The notes under the pieces are model-generated. The model was not told where the DNA came from. It made no database searches and worked only from the letters and a program-made list of their open reading frames with translations. A DNA stretch of 64,000 nt from Bryum argenteum (taxonomy: Eukaryota; Streptophyta; Bryopsida; Bryales; Bryaceae): positions 28,075,010 to 28,139,009 of the forward strand of contig CM073321.1 in assembly GCA_037043015.1 (NCBI GenBank), given 5' to 3'. A program made the position numbers and the translations under genes. This document shows positions 35,036-46,440 of the stretch, piece by piece. Numbering within the stretch: position 1 is the first letter of the stretch; every line of letters starts with the position of its first letter.

Positions 35036-35151
35036 GTTCGACCAATGAACGCACCCCGTTGGTCATTTACCCTTAGTAAAACGACCAGAATCTCTAAGTC
35101 ACGGACTGTCCCCGGACCCCTGCCGGATGTCCGGACGCTGTGACATCCCTG

Positions 35152-35159
35152 GGCCTGTG
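35152..35159. repeat. 8-bp target site duplication, right (GGCCTGTG)
   Basis: Pairs with 17060-17067; one mismatch. The host repeat continues immediately with TGGATTGTGATGATGGACCG. Confidence 0.8.
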
Positions 35160-37640
35160 TGGATTGTGATGATGGACCGTCCCCATTTTTAATCTTTGAT
35201 CATGCTTGGGAGAATTGTTGGGACAGAATGCACTCACTCCTACATTTATGGTCTGCGCCAAATTGCCGATGGTCTGTCTCGCGGTTTTGGAGTGCCGATT
35301 TTTCTTCTTTCGTCTACGAAACCGTCAATTTTTAAGTACGAAGAGAATGAGATTTCTTTGGCTAGTGTCTTCTGGTTAGTGCCTTCGGCTAGTGCGTGTG
35401 TGGATTGTGATGATGGACCATCCCCGTTTTTTAATCCTTGATCGTGCTTGAGAGAATTGTTGGGATGGAATGCACACACTGTTGCATTTCTGGTTTGTGC
35501 CGAATTGCCGGTAGTCTGTCTAAGGTAATAGAGCTGCTCTTGAATCTAGAATTGGAGAGTCTTCAGAACAATCCGATCCATGACAATATCACTACAAGCT
35601 ACATACAGTGTGATCGATTGGAGGAAAAACAGGAGGCAGACTCTGCCACTTTCGCTGTTATTCTCTGAATAATTAGCTAATTAAGATGCTAGCTAGCTGA
35701 TGAGAAGCAGAGAAGTTGGATCGGCACGAGTTCGAAACGAGAAGGTCACGTACATATTGAGCGAGGACGCTTGTATTGATCGAATCTTTTGAGTCAGAAG
35801 TTGCACTGTAGGTGGGGCCTCATTAAGTTTAAGCTTCGAAGGATCGGACCGCGACTATCACGTCATCAGAAGTGGGCACCGTCTTGATCGAAGAACTAAC
35901 TTGCTGTATCGAACTTCTTCATCATCTTCGCTCGGCTAATGATACGATAGTTCGAAAGAATTGTGAATTTTGCTGCTGTACTATTTGCTCTCGGAATCAG
36001 CTTTTTGAGTGCCGTCTAAGCCACTTTCGTCAACGAAACCATCGTTTCTTGGCCTCCGACATGCTCGAATCCGGTACTGACCCTACTACTGGCCTTGGAT
36101 TATCGTTCTGCTAAGGATTTGGAGCAGGCCCTTCGGGTCCTCAACAACACATGCTGCTGCCTCTGCCTCTTTTGACTGTGCTAATGGACCGAATTCTGTT
36201 TTTGAGTGTAGTTTACGACGGTTTCGTCGACGAATCTGTCCTTTCTTGAGCTCTGCATTTCTTTGCCTGCTATCTAAATGGATTGTGCTATGGACAGTCA
36301 TTGTGTGGGATCGTCGTTTTCGACTGATCCTACCTAGAGTCTCAAGTTTTTTTTCTGCTGCTGTCTCTGTGGATTGTGATGATGGACCGTCCCCGAATTG
36401 AAAACTCGCTCGTGCTACTCAACTGCTTGTTGGGTCTATCATTTTGTGAGCTTCGAGCATGGCATTTCTGTGGATGCTTCCTTACTCAATTGTGCAGATT
36501 GACTTTCCGCGTTTGAATCCTCGTTTATGAGTGTCGTCTTCTCTACGTTCGTCAACGAAACTGACAATTTCTAAGCACAACAAGAATGGGTTTTCTGTGG
36601 CTAGTGCCTTTTTGGATTGTGTTGATGGAGTGTCCACGTTTGGAATCCTCTTTTTTGAGGGCAGTCTATGCCACTTTCGGCGACGAAACTGTCAGGTGTG
36701 AAGCTCCGACAGGCACGAATCCAATACTGACCCTAATACTGGCCCTGGAATATCGATCTGGTTTGGACTTGTAGTAGGCCCATTCGGTTCTTCATCACCC
36801 GTTGCTGATGCCTCCGTAGATTGTGAGGATGGACCGTCCCCGATGTGAATACTCGTTCGTGCTTGAGAGAATTGTTGGTTCAACAGCAGATGCTGCTGCC
36901 TCTGCCATGGCGGATTGTGCTGATGGACCGAACCCCGTTTTTGAGTGTGGTCTATGACTGTTTTGTCGACGAAACTGTCATTTCTCGAGCTCTGCACTTC
37001 TTTGTCTGCTGCATAGGTGGATTGTGCTGATGAACTGTCATCGTGAGGGGTCATGAATCTCGTGAATCTCGTGAATCATCTTGTGTCGCTGCATTTGTGA
37101 CAAGCTCACGAATCGATATGCCATATGCTGCTGTCTGTTTGGATTGTGCTGCTCGATTGTCCTCTTTTAGAATCCTTGTTTTTAAGTGTGAAATGCAGAA
37201 TGCAGAACTGATCAACAAGTAGACATTAGATACATTTGTTGACAAATTTGCTCAGACCGTGGAAGATATAGAATTTAGAGAATCTCAAGTTGTGGCAAAT
37301 AAAAAATTAAGCCAAAGTAATTCATGGAATTTGCTTTGCTAAGATGTAAATTTCGTAGACGAAATTGTTCTTTCCTAGCCTTGACTTGGACTTTGCAGGT
37401 TGTCAATTCCATTGCTATGCTCTGTTTGCTCACAGTAGGACGTTGAGGGGTCCGTATTGTTTTTAAATGGGGTTTCACACTAGGTCCAGAGTTGATATTT
37501 TGTTTTGCAACTTTATCACTAAAGTGATGACTCTTATTTATTTTTGGTGTTTTACGTGGAATGAAGTGTGATAGAGAAGAGTTAAAATTTGTTTAGGTCT
37601 TTGACACATTCGTTAACGAAAGTGCTACCCCAAGACTTTG
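35160..37640 (+). repeat. intron repeat field with TTTCGTCGACGAAA palindromes
   Basis: About ten degenerate copies of a unit containing GGATTGTGATGATGGACCG, a variable spacer and TTTCGTCGACGAAACTGTCA. The palindrome core occurs near 35309, 36025, 36222, 36548, 36674, 36961, 37351 and 37609 (plus 16949 to the left of the insertion), with central dinucleotide variation. No coding sequence. It is the right part of the intron that starts at 16735. Confidence 0.75.
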
Positions 37641-37859
37641 AAATTGAATTGTTAACTCGTATGTGAATTTGGTAATTGCTGTTATGGGGATCTCATACAT
37701 TTGGTGGGATATTGATATCAAAGACGTTATGTAGGAAACCATGAGTTGTTCTAAATCTATACGTTTTGTCATCAAAATATTAACACCAATATTTCTTCTC
37801 TTATCTTATTGAGAATATTTTGCTGACGCCCACAATTTTTGTTGTGTTTTATGTTGTAG

Positions 37860-38174
37860 GAATCGATTGACTTCGAGCCAGAGGACTCCTATCTGGAGTT
37901 TGAGAGCGATGGCGATTTATCTAGAATGCGATCTATAGTCTTAGACGTAGCGGATAAACGCACTTTGGTTCGGGCACTTCCAGCTGCTACTTCAGATACT
38001 AACACTGACTGTATTCAATCAACATTGACGGCGCCAAGGACCATTGTTGAAGAACAACAACCTACTTATATGCGAGGTTGGAGGACACGTACTAAGCCAT
38101 TGCGCTTGGAAGCTCTAGCACGAGCCAGACTTGGCCCGCGACGTTCTAATAGGATTGCTGCGAAGTCTAGCTAG
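37860..38174 (+). CDS. exon of the hAT-host gene (basic C-terminus)
   Basis: Opens after a TTGTAG acceptor at 37859, in phase with the exon ending at 16734. Encodes ESIDFEPEDSYLEFESDGDL, then a neutral stretch, then a basic end WRTRTKPLRL and GPRRSNRIAAKSS before TAG. The RRSNRIA type of motif is common in nuclear or DNA-binding tails. Either this is the last exon, or the stop is a decay mutation and the gene continues into the ParB-like exon at 38334, which starts at a splice acceptor and has no obvious promoter of its own. Confidence 0.5.
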   Translation, partial: ESIDFEPEDSYLEFESDGDLSRMRSIVLDVADKRTLVRALPAATSDTNTDCIQSTLTAPRTIVEEQQPTYMRGWRTRTKPLRLEALARARLGPRRSNRIAAKSS

Positions 38175-38333
38175 AATGATATTTTCCATCTTCATGACAA
38201 TGTTCTGACATGATACATTACGAAGGGCTCATGACACAGTTCATGTGGTTTTCATTTACATTTTTTTGTACAACCCTACTTCTATATGATTTATCATTGT
38301 TGATTACTAAATTTCATTGGTTCTCTTAAGCAG

Positions 38334-40735
38334 ACCCCACTATCGAATGCCACGCTGTCATCTGAGAGTGATCCTAACGACATGACAACAACTCAAGGAC
38401 GTAATGGGGGACAGCAGTCAGGTCCGCCATCGACTACCGCTCAGACTCATACCGCACAACGCCCACAACTCACCTCACAATCACCCATTGTCGAAGATGA
38501 AGATGACGATATTCAAGAAATCATTCCGGATACATAGCCTTCGCGCGATAATGATAATGTCGACGAAGGGAATACATTTTTGGTAGCAGCGGCTTCAATT
38601 GTTAGATCTGCCGGGGAACCTCCTTCACCCCCAAATATTGTGGAGGTTGGGGATGTTGAAATGCCAAGCCATTTGGCTGAGATGGATCCTTTGTGGAGCG
38701 CCAACCATTTACGAGCACAACAGAAGGAAAACTCTATCAACACCATATCTAGGTTGAGAATAAAACCTGACGAGAAATCTTGTCTTTGTATTCCCCTTTG
38801 TCGCCTCTCCTGATACCCCAAGGTCCGTCCCATTATAGAAACAAATGTTTGCAAGTTGGCAAACGAGTTCGTCAAAGGTCACTGAGAGGGCGATCGCGTT
38901 CTATATGTTTCTCCCTTCAGCAAGAACGAGAAGCAGTAGTTTGTGAAGGACGATGATGCGCTCTGGAATAACCCTCATTGGAAAGCGGCAAATGTTTGGT
39001 TCGAAATCTCATTGCAAGCCGATTCGGACCTTTGCCAATTCAGTGGCAAATACTTCTACGTCTATGAGAGGAGTCATCGCGTCACTGCTTGGATGCGGTA
39101 CATTGAGCAAACGCACAGAGATAATCCGGATTGGTATTTCTTTGTCGGCTACATTGTCATTGACGGACGTGCAGAATACAAAGTACTGATCGATGAAATG
39201 AATGACATCAACTGGTGAGTTTGATTTTGTATAATATTCTTTGACTGTAGTGTATTATATACACACTATATATATTTATAAACTCACCTCATGAACAGGT
39301 CCACAAAGCATGATCATGTCAAAGATAGCCTGCCATCGAGGTTGCAACGTATGCGCAAGTTTGGGAAGATGCCACTTGAAGAATGGAAACCCCTGATCTC
39401 TGCTGAGGACTGGAAGTACTGTTACACTGCAAAAGATAATCTCAGGCAAACTTGGTACTTTGTGACTAAAGACGTCTTCATCAAGTTCCTATACGCGGTG
39501 CGTCATTATTCATATCTTTTGTATGAATTCATTTTCAACTAGGCTTTTTACTTTGTCTAACATGCGTTTCTTGATCGTATAGAGTCAATGTGCTAAGGTC
39601 GCCGACAAAACCCAAGCCCAGTACTACAAGGACACTCCCGTAAATGAGAGGACAGCGTAAGGATTTTGGACGGCCATGGACGAGGCTCTCAAGGCTGAGA
39701 TTAAACAATTCCAACAAAAGGATTTCGACAAAATGCTTGCCATTGCTAATCCAGAGTTAGGAAAAGCATTTAAGCAAGAGGTATGTATTATGTCGACCAA
39801 ACTCAGTGTTTTCTCTCGATCCCTTGTCCACACTCCTCTATAAAATTTTAAAATCTCTTTGTTGTATTTCGATGTAGATCAATCTTCATTATAGTTGTCA
39901 AAAGGATCCCGAGATGTCTCAGGAGCGCCTCCAGAAAGTCGCCACCACCAACGTTTCGAAAGAAGTCAAAACCATGTGGCTTCATTGGTGGAACACTCCA
40001 GCATTCCGATGTAGTGTTCGCTTTCCGGACCTGGTCGAGATGAAAGACAGGGTGTTGGAGGCATGGCTTGCTCGTGCAGCACTACGGTCGCAGGTACTTA
40101 ATATCCACTCAATCACATTTGTTACACCATTATGTCTATACTATTTATACTGTATTTTACTAAGTTCAGTTGTTGACCACAGTTAGCGACGTATCTTAAG
40201 GAGGAGGGGGACAAGTTCTTCAAACAAGAGAATCCCCACATCTCGAACCTTGACGCGATTTTGATGCCCGTAGAGTACGTCAAATAATGGCGTCTTCTTT
40301 TATGGAATAAGGCTTTTGATGCTTACGTAGGGCCCAAAGCCAGCCCTAAGTTCATTAAAGGCTCCTACATCAACAAGATTGGCGGAGGTACTCAAACTAA
40401 GAAGCGATTGATGTTCAGGTTCGAGCACGCCGTTTTGTATTGTCTATTTTCTTATCATCAAATTCTTCGAAGTATTTCTAATTGATTATACTCATTGTAG
40501 GTATATCAAACAAGAGCTCGTTGCTAAGGGTGGTCTCGCAACATTGGGCATTCCATCTGAGTTCCAAGTCCCGTACTTGAAGAAGAAACCGATGTTGATT
40601 TTTTCCAATGATCGGAGGCAGCGGTTCAAGATGGCTTAACTCTTGACTGGTGGTTAGTTTCTAGAGTCTCAAACCCACCATGTTCACAAGGAAGAGAAGC
40701 ATCTTGTACAGATAGTGGAATCGGTCGATGCCGCT
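38334..40735 (+). pseudogene. ParB-like domain part of ParB-methyltransferase gene
   Basis: Exons 38334-39214, 39299-39497, 39583-39780, 39878-40093, 40183-40418 and 40501-40735, all with GT-AG introns of about 80-100 bp in consistent phase. A disordered N-terminus with an acidic run (IVEDEDDDIQEI) leads to a region like the ParB/sulfiredoxin fold: ISRLRIKPDEK, LANEFVKG, then FSGKYFYVYERSHRVTAWMR, where 'Y.V....HRV.A' matches the GxHR..A signature of ParB N-terminal domains. FFVGYIVIDGRAEYKVLIDE completes it. Following exons are helical with conserved Trp (LHWWNTPAFRCSVRFPDLV, VLEAWLARAALRSQ). There are eight in-frame stops (TAG, TGA and TAA) but the frame and splice sites are otherwise preserved. 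Bacterial ParB-family domains bind palindromic sites or act as nucleases; role here unknown. Confidence 0.55.
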
Positions 40736-43331
40736 TGTCAAACCTCATTTTTTCGTTTTTGCCCCACGTAAGTCCGGATAGCGGTTAGTCATAGCTAATT
40801 AGGAGAAATAAACGCCCATATCCTGGCCTACCCGGGTAATGACCGGGTAAGGTTAGCTCGGCCAGGAACACCGCCCACCGGGGAGCATCCTTAGGCTTAG
40901 TGGACGGGGTAGGGTAGCACTACCTTTTTGAATTTTCTTTTGCTTTGTATCTGTTCTCGAGCCAGGATCCCGCCTAGTCGTATCGGGTCGGCCCGCTGCA
41001 GACCCGGATAACGCGTAGCGGCTCTTGTGGGTTGACTCCTACCAAGGAAAAGGCGCCCTCAACCGGGTATACCTCAACCGGGAAGGCGGCGGCCGGGTCG
41101 GTAGCCACGAACGGGTCGGGCGGGGACAACCACGGCGGCGTACATGAAGAAGGGCCAGAGAGAGGATGGAGGAGCCCTCCGAGAGATGAGGACCCTCATT
41201 GGGGAAATGGCTAAGGCTTTTCCCGGAGGAGCACCCCACCGGAGGCGGTTGAAAACCCTCCTACCCGGGGGCATCCGAGTCTGTGGAGGCCGTCCGAGCA
41301 GAGGAAGAGGGTCTGACGACCCGCGACTATGGAGGAGCCCATTCCTCCGCCCGTCCGCAGCCCGGAGAAGGTTCCGGCCGGGGCAAGCGCACTGCCACTC
41401 CTCCCCGAGGATAATCCCATCCAGGGCGACCCCGAAGTGATCGAGGATGTCAGGGCCGAGGAGGAGGAGCCCACCGCACCCGCGGTAATGGAGGAACCGG
41501 TTCCGCCCACGAGCCTGAGCCCGGAGAAGACCCCGAAGGAGACAGGGACTTCACATCCCCTCAGCAGCGACTTACCGGAGAGCACCGAGGTAGAGGCTCC
41601 CCGGGTAGTCGAGGTAGAGGCTCCCCGGGTAGTCGAGGCAGAGGCTTCCCGGGTAGTCGAGGCAGTTCCCCGGGCAGGGGAGGAGGTCTCCCGAACAGCA
41701 GAGGAGGATACCAGGGTAAGAAATCCCTCTCCCATTTCCCCGGACCGGACCGTGGACCCCGACAGCAGGAGTCCTAACCCTGCTGCGGAGGCCACGATCC
41801 AACCAGGACCGGAAAGGGAAGCCGGCACCCGGCAACCCGGACTGGGCATAGAGATGCTGCAGGCACCCCGCCGGATCCGGTCGTCCCATTGGAGCCATCG
41901 ATCTCGGGGCCCTCCCGAGAAGGCACGCCGCGGAGATCATCCCCTCATCCACGAGGACTTGATCGAGGTCCCGGAGATCGGGGAGGCCCTCCGGGACACC
42001 TCAGCCCCGATGCCTTCTGGAGACACTGAGATCCTTGGGAGTGAGGATACTGCTCCAGCGCTCCAGAAGACGGGGAACGAGGAGGAGGAGGTCACTTCCC
42101 AACCCGGGTTGGGAGCACGAGAAGGTCGCGACTACCGAGATCGCCGAGGCTTCCGAGGTGCAAGTAGGATGGGCGGGACAGGGGAAGAACCAAGGCCGAG
42201 TCGATTGAGGCGGATGCGGTGGGCGAAGATAGGGTTGGATTTTGGTGCCTTTATGGCGTAGGAGAATGACGGCGCTAGAGTGTCGAGGCTAGATTTAGAA
42301 AGATTCCCTGGCACGGGGTTTTGTCCTCTCTCGGGATGCCGGGGAGGATCCGCTACTTAGCCGAGGGGAGGATACTCCTCGGGGTCTTTGTGATTCTCGC
42401 AATACCCTAATCCGGTGCAAGCACGCCTCTTTCTCATCTCCCTCGTGTGTGTGCGTGTGTGTACGATTGTGTGTCCTTCTCCTTTTCCCTGTCTTGTCTT
42501 TGGGTGGGGTGTTTGCGAGTCAGAGGACCCTTGCTATCCGGGCAAGAGAGAGAGCGGTTCCGTCCTTGAACGGAGAGTAGTACGGGAGGTAGAGAAGCTG
42601 ACAGGGGAGGAGTGCGGCTAGCGAACGGCACTTGCCACTTAGGGTTTGGTCCGGTCTGTCCGTGTAGCGTCTGGGATTACAGCGGCCAGGAAGGGATTCC
42701 GGCCGCTCAACCGACTCCCGAGAACACCATCGGTTGAGTCCCCCTAGATCGCTGAAGTCCGGGTAGGCAGGTTTGTCTGTAGGTGATAGCGGTGAACTCC
42801 GGGCCAGTCGCACCATCCCCCAGTCCAGTAACCCGGGATCTACTAACCCGGGTAGTAAGTTGTGATAACCGGACCATAGGAGAACCGGATACCAACCTTT
42901 GTGACATGCGTGTGGATTTAGAGTCCAGGCGTAGAGGGAGGTATAAGGGAAGTTCCTAACAGGGTAAGGAGAGAGAGAGTCTCGGTGACCTTTCCGGTCA
43001 CGTTAATCAACGGGAGAAGTGGCCTAATCCCCCCACTTATCTAAGTCCGGGAAAATCCCTCTGAGGTGAATACAGAGGCTAAATTAAACCACAAAGACTA
43101 AACACCCTCTCCTCTCCTGTCCGGGCAGCTCTTCCAGGACAGGATATAGGGCACAGAGGGGATAGGATAGAACCCGGATAGCACAAATCCGGGTTAGCTA
43201 ACTGGTGGAAACTATTGCGTTTGCACTTCACAGGATCTCCGTGGAACGAATACTCGGGTTCTTGTTTAGGAAACCTCTTTTACCGTGAAAAAGGGTTATC
43301 CGGGCACGAATCGGGAAAGCACGTTACGACA
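40736..43331. mobile_element. LTR-type insertion (2.6 kb) with CCGCT duplication
   Basis: Starts TGTCAAACCTC and ends CACGTTACGACA (TG...CA). CCGCT at 40731-40735 recurs at 43332-43336. Fragments of the same family lie at 8121 (5' part) and 46.5-51.7 kb (gag-like part and 3' part ending GCGTTACGACA). I find no second copy of the end sequences inside, so this is either a 2.6-kb solo LTR that contains an ORF, or a rearranged non-autonomous element. It interrupts the ParB-methyltransferase gene in an exon. Confidence 0.8.
41329..42261 (+). CDS. Pro/Glu-rich ORF within the LTR element
   Basis: 310 residues, low complexity, rich in Pro, Glu and Arg (MEEPIPPPVRSPEKVP start). At about 41585-41675 a 24-bp unit encoding VEAPRVVE is tandemly repeated three to four times. 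Just upstream (41144) is GALREMRTLIGEMAKAF, matched by GALQEMRTLIEEMAKNF at 47.7 kb in the related element, so a coding past is likely. No polymerase, protease or zinc knuckle is seen. Probably a gag-like or accessory protein of a non-autonomous element. Confidence 0.45.
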   Translation: MEEPIPPPVRSPEKVPAGASALPLLPEDNPIQGDPEVIEDVRAEEEEPTAPAVMEEPVPPTSLSPEKTPKETGTSHPLSSDLPESTEVEAPRVVEVEAPRVVEAEASRVVEAVPRAGEEVSRTAEEDTRVRNPSPISPDRTVDPDSRSPNPAAEATIQPGPEREAGTRQPGLGIEMLQAPRRIRSSHWSHRSRGPPEKARRGDHPLIHEDLIEVPEIGEALRDTSAPMPSGDTEILGSEDTAPALQKTGNEEEEVTSQPGLGAREGRDYRDRRGFRGASRMGGTGEEPRPSRLRRMRWAKIGLDFGAFMA

Positions 43332-43336
43332 CCGCT

Positions 43337-45140
43337 CCTGTGGCACTACAGGTTGATGATGATGACGACAACTTTTGCATGCTTCCAGGGGCTCCACCAC
43401 CACCCCCTCCCCGGTTGCAGCGAAAAGTAGAGGTAATGCAGGTGGCAGCCGCAAACATTGCAAAATAGAGCCTACCCCTGAGTCAGAGGAGGAGGACCAA
43501 AAAGAGGAGGTGGAGGAGCACAAAGAGAATGCCGAAGACGAGGAGGGAGAGCATGGACATGTTCTCATTCCCAATGAGCTTCCAGGTGGTGCAGATTGAA
43601 ATGTATGTAAGTTACCTTTTCCTAGTGTACTTTGTTATTTATCTAACATGTGCGCTTGTGTATACATTGTAGTTCAAAGAGAAGTTGATATGACACAAAC
43701 TTCCCAAGGGACGGTTGTCAACAACGGTCGGCGTGGTGTTAGAGTAGCACCCTGAAAGAGGCAGGCAGTTCTACCACAAAGGCATGCTCGAAGGTGGACA
43801 CAAGCATCTGAGGGTGGGGTTTCAAATGTGGGATCTACTCGTCCATCGTCGTCAACCCCTCGTGAATCTCCTCTGTCACATAGACCGACGCAATCTAATG
43901 GACCCATGCGTCCCATAATTATTCCCAAAAATGTGGGTAGTACTTCCTCTTCTCCTTCAACTGTGACGCTCCCTATGTTCCTCGAGAAAGGAGACACGGC
44001 CGTCTTGGTTGAATAGTCTACAAAGGGTGCAGACTGGGTAGACGCTATTCAGGCTATGGTTCAACACATCAAGAAGGTAAATCCCTCTCTAACAATGGAT
44101 TGCTTTCTTTCTAAAGTTACTCTATTATGTTTATTGGTTTCTAATTACTTTGTGTCTAATCCACAGATTGGAAAGGGTAGGGACTACCCTTACAAGAAGA
44201 TGGAGTAAAAGCCCAAACACCCCGGCATTGACCTTATCGTTGCAAACGTTCCTGAGAACTTGCCCGTGCTTGGTGTCTCGCCAGACGCAGTTCCCGTCTG
44301 GAACAAACGTGCTTCGTATTACTTCGAGTCTGTGTTGGTCTTCGCCTCATACCATTTGACTGACCTTGGGACTATCCTTATTATGCACCCCAAGGACGTC
44401 AAAATTGACCGCATCCTACACGATCGTGCTAGTACTTACAATTTCCGGCTTGTGCGAGAGTGGTAAGCCTAATAACTTCCTTCCTTTGGTTAAACCTGGC
44501 GCTACCGCAAGAGAGGTATACTTTGAATATTGCACTTGGTTTAATCTCTCATTTCAACATTACGTTTTTTTATTTCAAATTGCTTATTGCAGACCCATAA
44601 CTTTACCATCAACGTCTATGCTCGTAAGGACTTCGTGAAAATGTTCAATATACGACAGGTGGCGCAAGCATACGCAGGAGTGGCGATCATACCTGACGAG
44701 GATGACATGGTCAGTAACTTTGCTGACGCGAGTTCCATTACCTACCGCACTAACGGGAAGTCGTGGCGCGGCTCACGTGAGAAGGATCTATCGTTTTTGC
44801 AGTGCTTTGTGGATTGCCTCACGGACGATGGGGGAATCGTGTTTGACTTTAGCGCTAGTACCGGTAAAACTTCAAGTTCCCATTTATAAGCAGTTTGCGA
44901 ATTTCAAATTCGGTACTCATGTGGATTTCCTAATCTGCAGGTGCTTCAATCATCGCATGTACACGCTCCAATCGTCACCTCATTGCTTTTGAGGCAGATA
45001 AGGAAATTTTTGATGGGCTCTTGGCCACCTTCAAATACCCTAAACCGTTGGAAGAAGAAAGTGGGGAATCAGCCTCTGGTGACGATTACGACTCCGATGA
45101 ATTGTATCTAAAGAAGCCTCGCACTTATATTGGTGTGTAG
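43337..45140 (+). pseudogene. beta-class DNA amino-methyltransferase-like part of ParB-methyltransferase gene
   Basis: Exons 43337-43606, 43673-44076, 44167-44515, 44593-44863 and 44941-45140. An acidic linker (EPTPESEEEDQKEEVEEHKE) precedes the fold. HPGIDLIVANVPENLPVLG occupies the place of motif IV (normally DPPY-type); it is followed by LTDLGTILIMHPKD, an amphipathic helix, FRLVREW and a strand (NFTINVYARKDF). FLQCFVDCLTDDGGIVFDFS, then ASTGASIIAC and HLIAFEADKEIFDGLL, match the motif I region (LDPFaGSGTT ... R..iG.E....). The order IV before I is that of beta-class N6/N4 methyltransferases. The catalytic block is degenerate (NVPE), and there are in-frame stops at about 43597, 43755, 44014 and 44203 and a 1-nt shift at 44464. 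Continuous phase across the LTR insertion joins it to the ParB-like part. Confidence 0.55.
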
Positions 45141-45218
45141 TCAATTCAATTCAATGACTTTTTGTGATTTCAAAGTCCGTACTACATTCAGAGTATTGAC
45201 TTGTTATGATTATTTAGA

Positions 45219-45540
45219 TATGCAAGCATCTCAAGACACTTGACCCGAAATGCTCATCTCTTCAATAGCCCACCTCCCACACTTGTTCTACCCTCTTATG
45301 CGGAGCATGTTGCTCGAGCCTTCCTGGCGGCTCCAACTCCTCTTGTACCAAATTCTTCACGCCGACGCTTTAGAGCTGGTGTGCTTAGGTACATTTACTT
45401 AGAGGCAGATCAGTGTGACCATCAATATAATAGTGCTTCACCTTCATTGTAGTGTGTTTATTTTTTTTACTATTTCAGGAATGACTATGTAGGGCCAACT
45501 CTCATGAGTTGCCTTACCCTACAAGTCATTACTTTCATAT
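45219..45540 (+). CDS. possible C-terminal exons of ParB-methyltransferase gene
   Basis: After a TATTTAG acceptor, a Pro-rich stretch (NSPPPTLVLPSYAEHVARAF) ends at RRRFRAGVLR with a GTACAT donor near 45390. It resumes after a TTTCAG acceptor near 45479 as NDYVGPTLMS and stops near 45540. Frames fit but no domain is recognised; the gene may instead end at TAG 45140. Confidence 0.3.
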
Positions 45541-46440
45541 GATTTACATTATTTTACATATATGTGTGTTTGCCAGTATGGAAACCTTCCATCGTATTGA
45601 ACAATTTCAATGTCCAATTCTGTACTCAATCTATATGTTGGGTTCACTTGTCACACCCCACTATTTCAAATGACATTTAAAATTCTATAACGTATACAAG
45701 TTCTTATAGGTCATTGCTACTCTATATTTGTCAGTGTCTATAGGAGCTTCTACTTTTTCCCTATTAGCTTAGGATAGCTGCCTTGTGCGCAACTCGATGC
45801 TCAAACGAGTCCGATGGGGATCGAACTCGGACCTCCGCTATGCCATCGTTATGTCTAAACCGTCCACTACATTAGATTAAACGATGAGACAGTTTCTATT
45901 ACTGAAAATTGAATTATATAACCTTTTGCCATTTATTTTTTTTCTTTAATCAGTATTGTGTCACAGCATGCGCAGTATTCCTCGCCAGGCTCCTGTGAGC
46001 AGCGTGTTACGTAAGAGGCAACTATCCAAGGATGTAGTATAGATCTCTAGGGTTCTTTACTTTCATTGAATTTTTGTTGTATTTTCATAATGATGTCAGC
46101 CTTAAGTTATCCCTAAACCATAAACCCAAAAACAATTTTTAGAATTACCTGAAACATATGTTCAACTTAACCTTTAAATAGTCATGCCTCCAATTCACAC
46201 GTTCATCAATATGATGACATCAGCCCTACTTTCAATATATTCACATAAAATCTTCAAGACAATACAAATGTAATATTCTTGCGAGGTGGGACCCACATTA
46301 AAAGAAGACCCAACACCACGGAATTAGGGACCCGAAACTCTAAAAATAGACATTTAAAAATAGTACAGTACAAAATTAAGTGGTAATAGGGTACTTTACT
46401 TTGAAAAAAAAATGTTATAAAATAGTCAAAATTGTCCTGT
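45541..46440. other. intergenic, no gene seen apart from SINE-like segment
   Basis: AT-rich, with the tRNA-derived segment described separately. No other structure recognised. Confidence 0.4.
45780..45895 (-). repeat. tRNA-derived SINE or tRNA pseudogene
   Basis: On the minus strand, AATGTAGTGGACGGTT (A-box-like) lies about 35 bp before GAGTTCGATCCCC (good B box), the spacing of an internal RNA polymerase III promoter. Clover-leaf stems do not pair well, so a functional tRNA is unlikely. Confidence 0.4.

Noticed and set aside
38334-45140. Alternative genetic code reading TAA/TAG as glutamine
   Set aside because: TGA stops occur equally often in the same frames and neighbouring intact ORFs end normally, so decay is the simpler explanation; left as a check in the findings.
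45780-45895. Functional tRNA gene
   Set aside because: Good B box but stems do not pair into a clover leaf; SINE-like remnant preferred.
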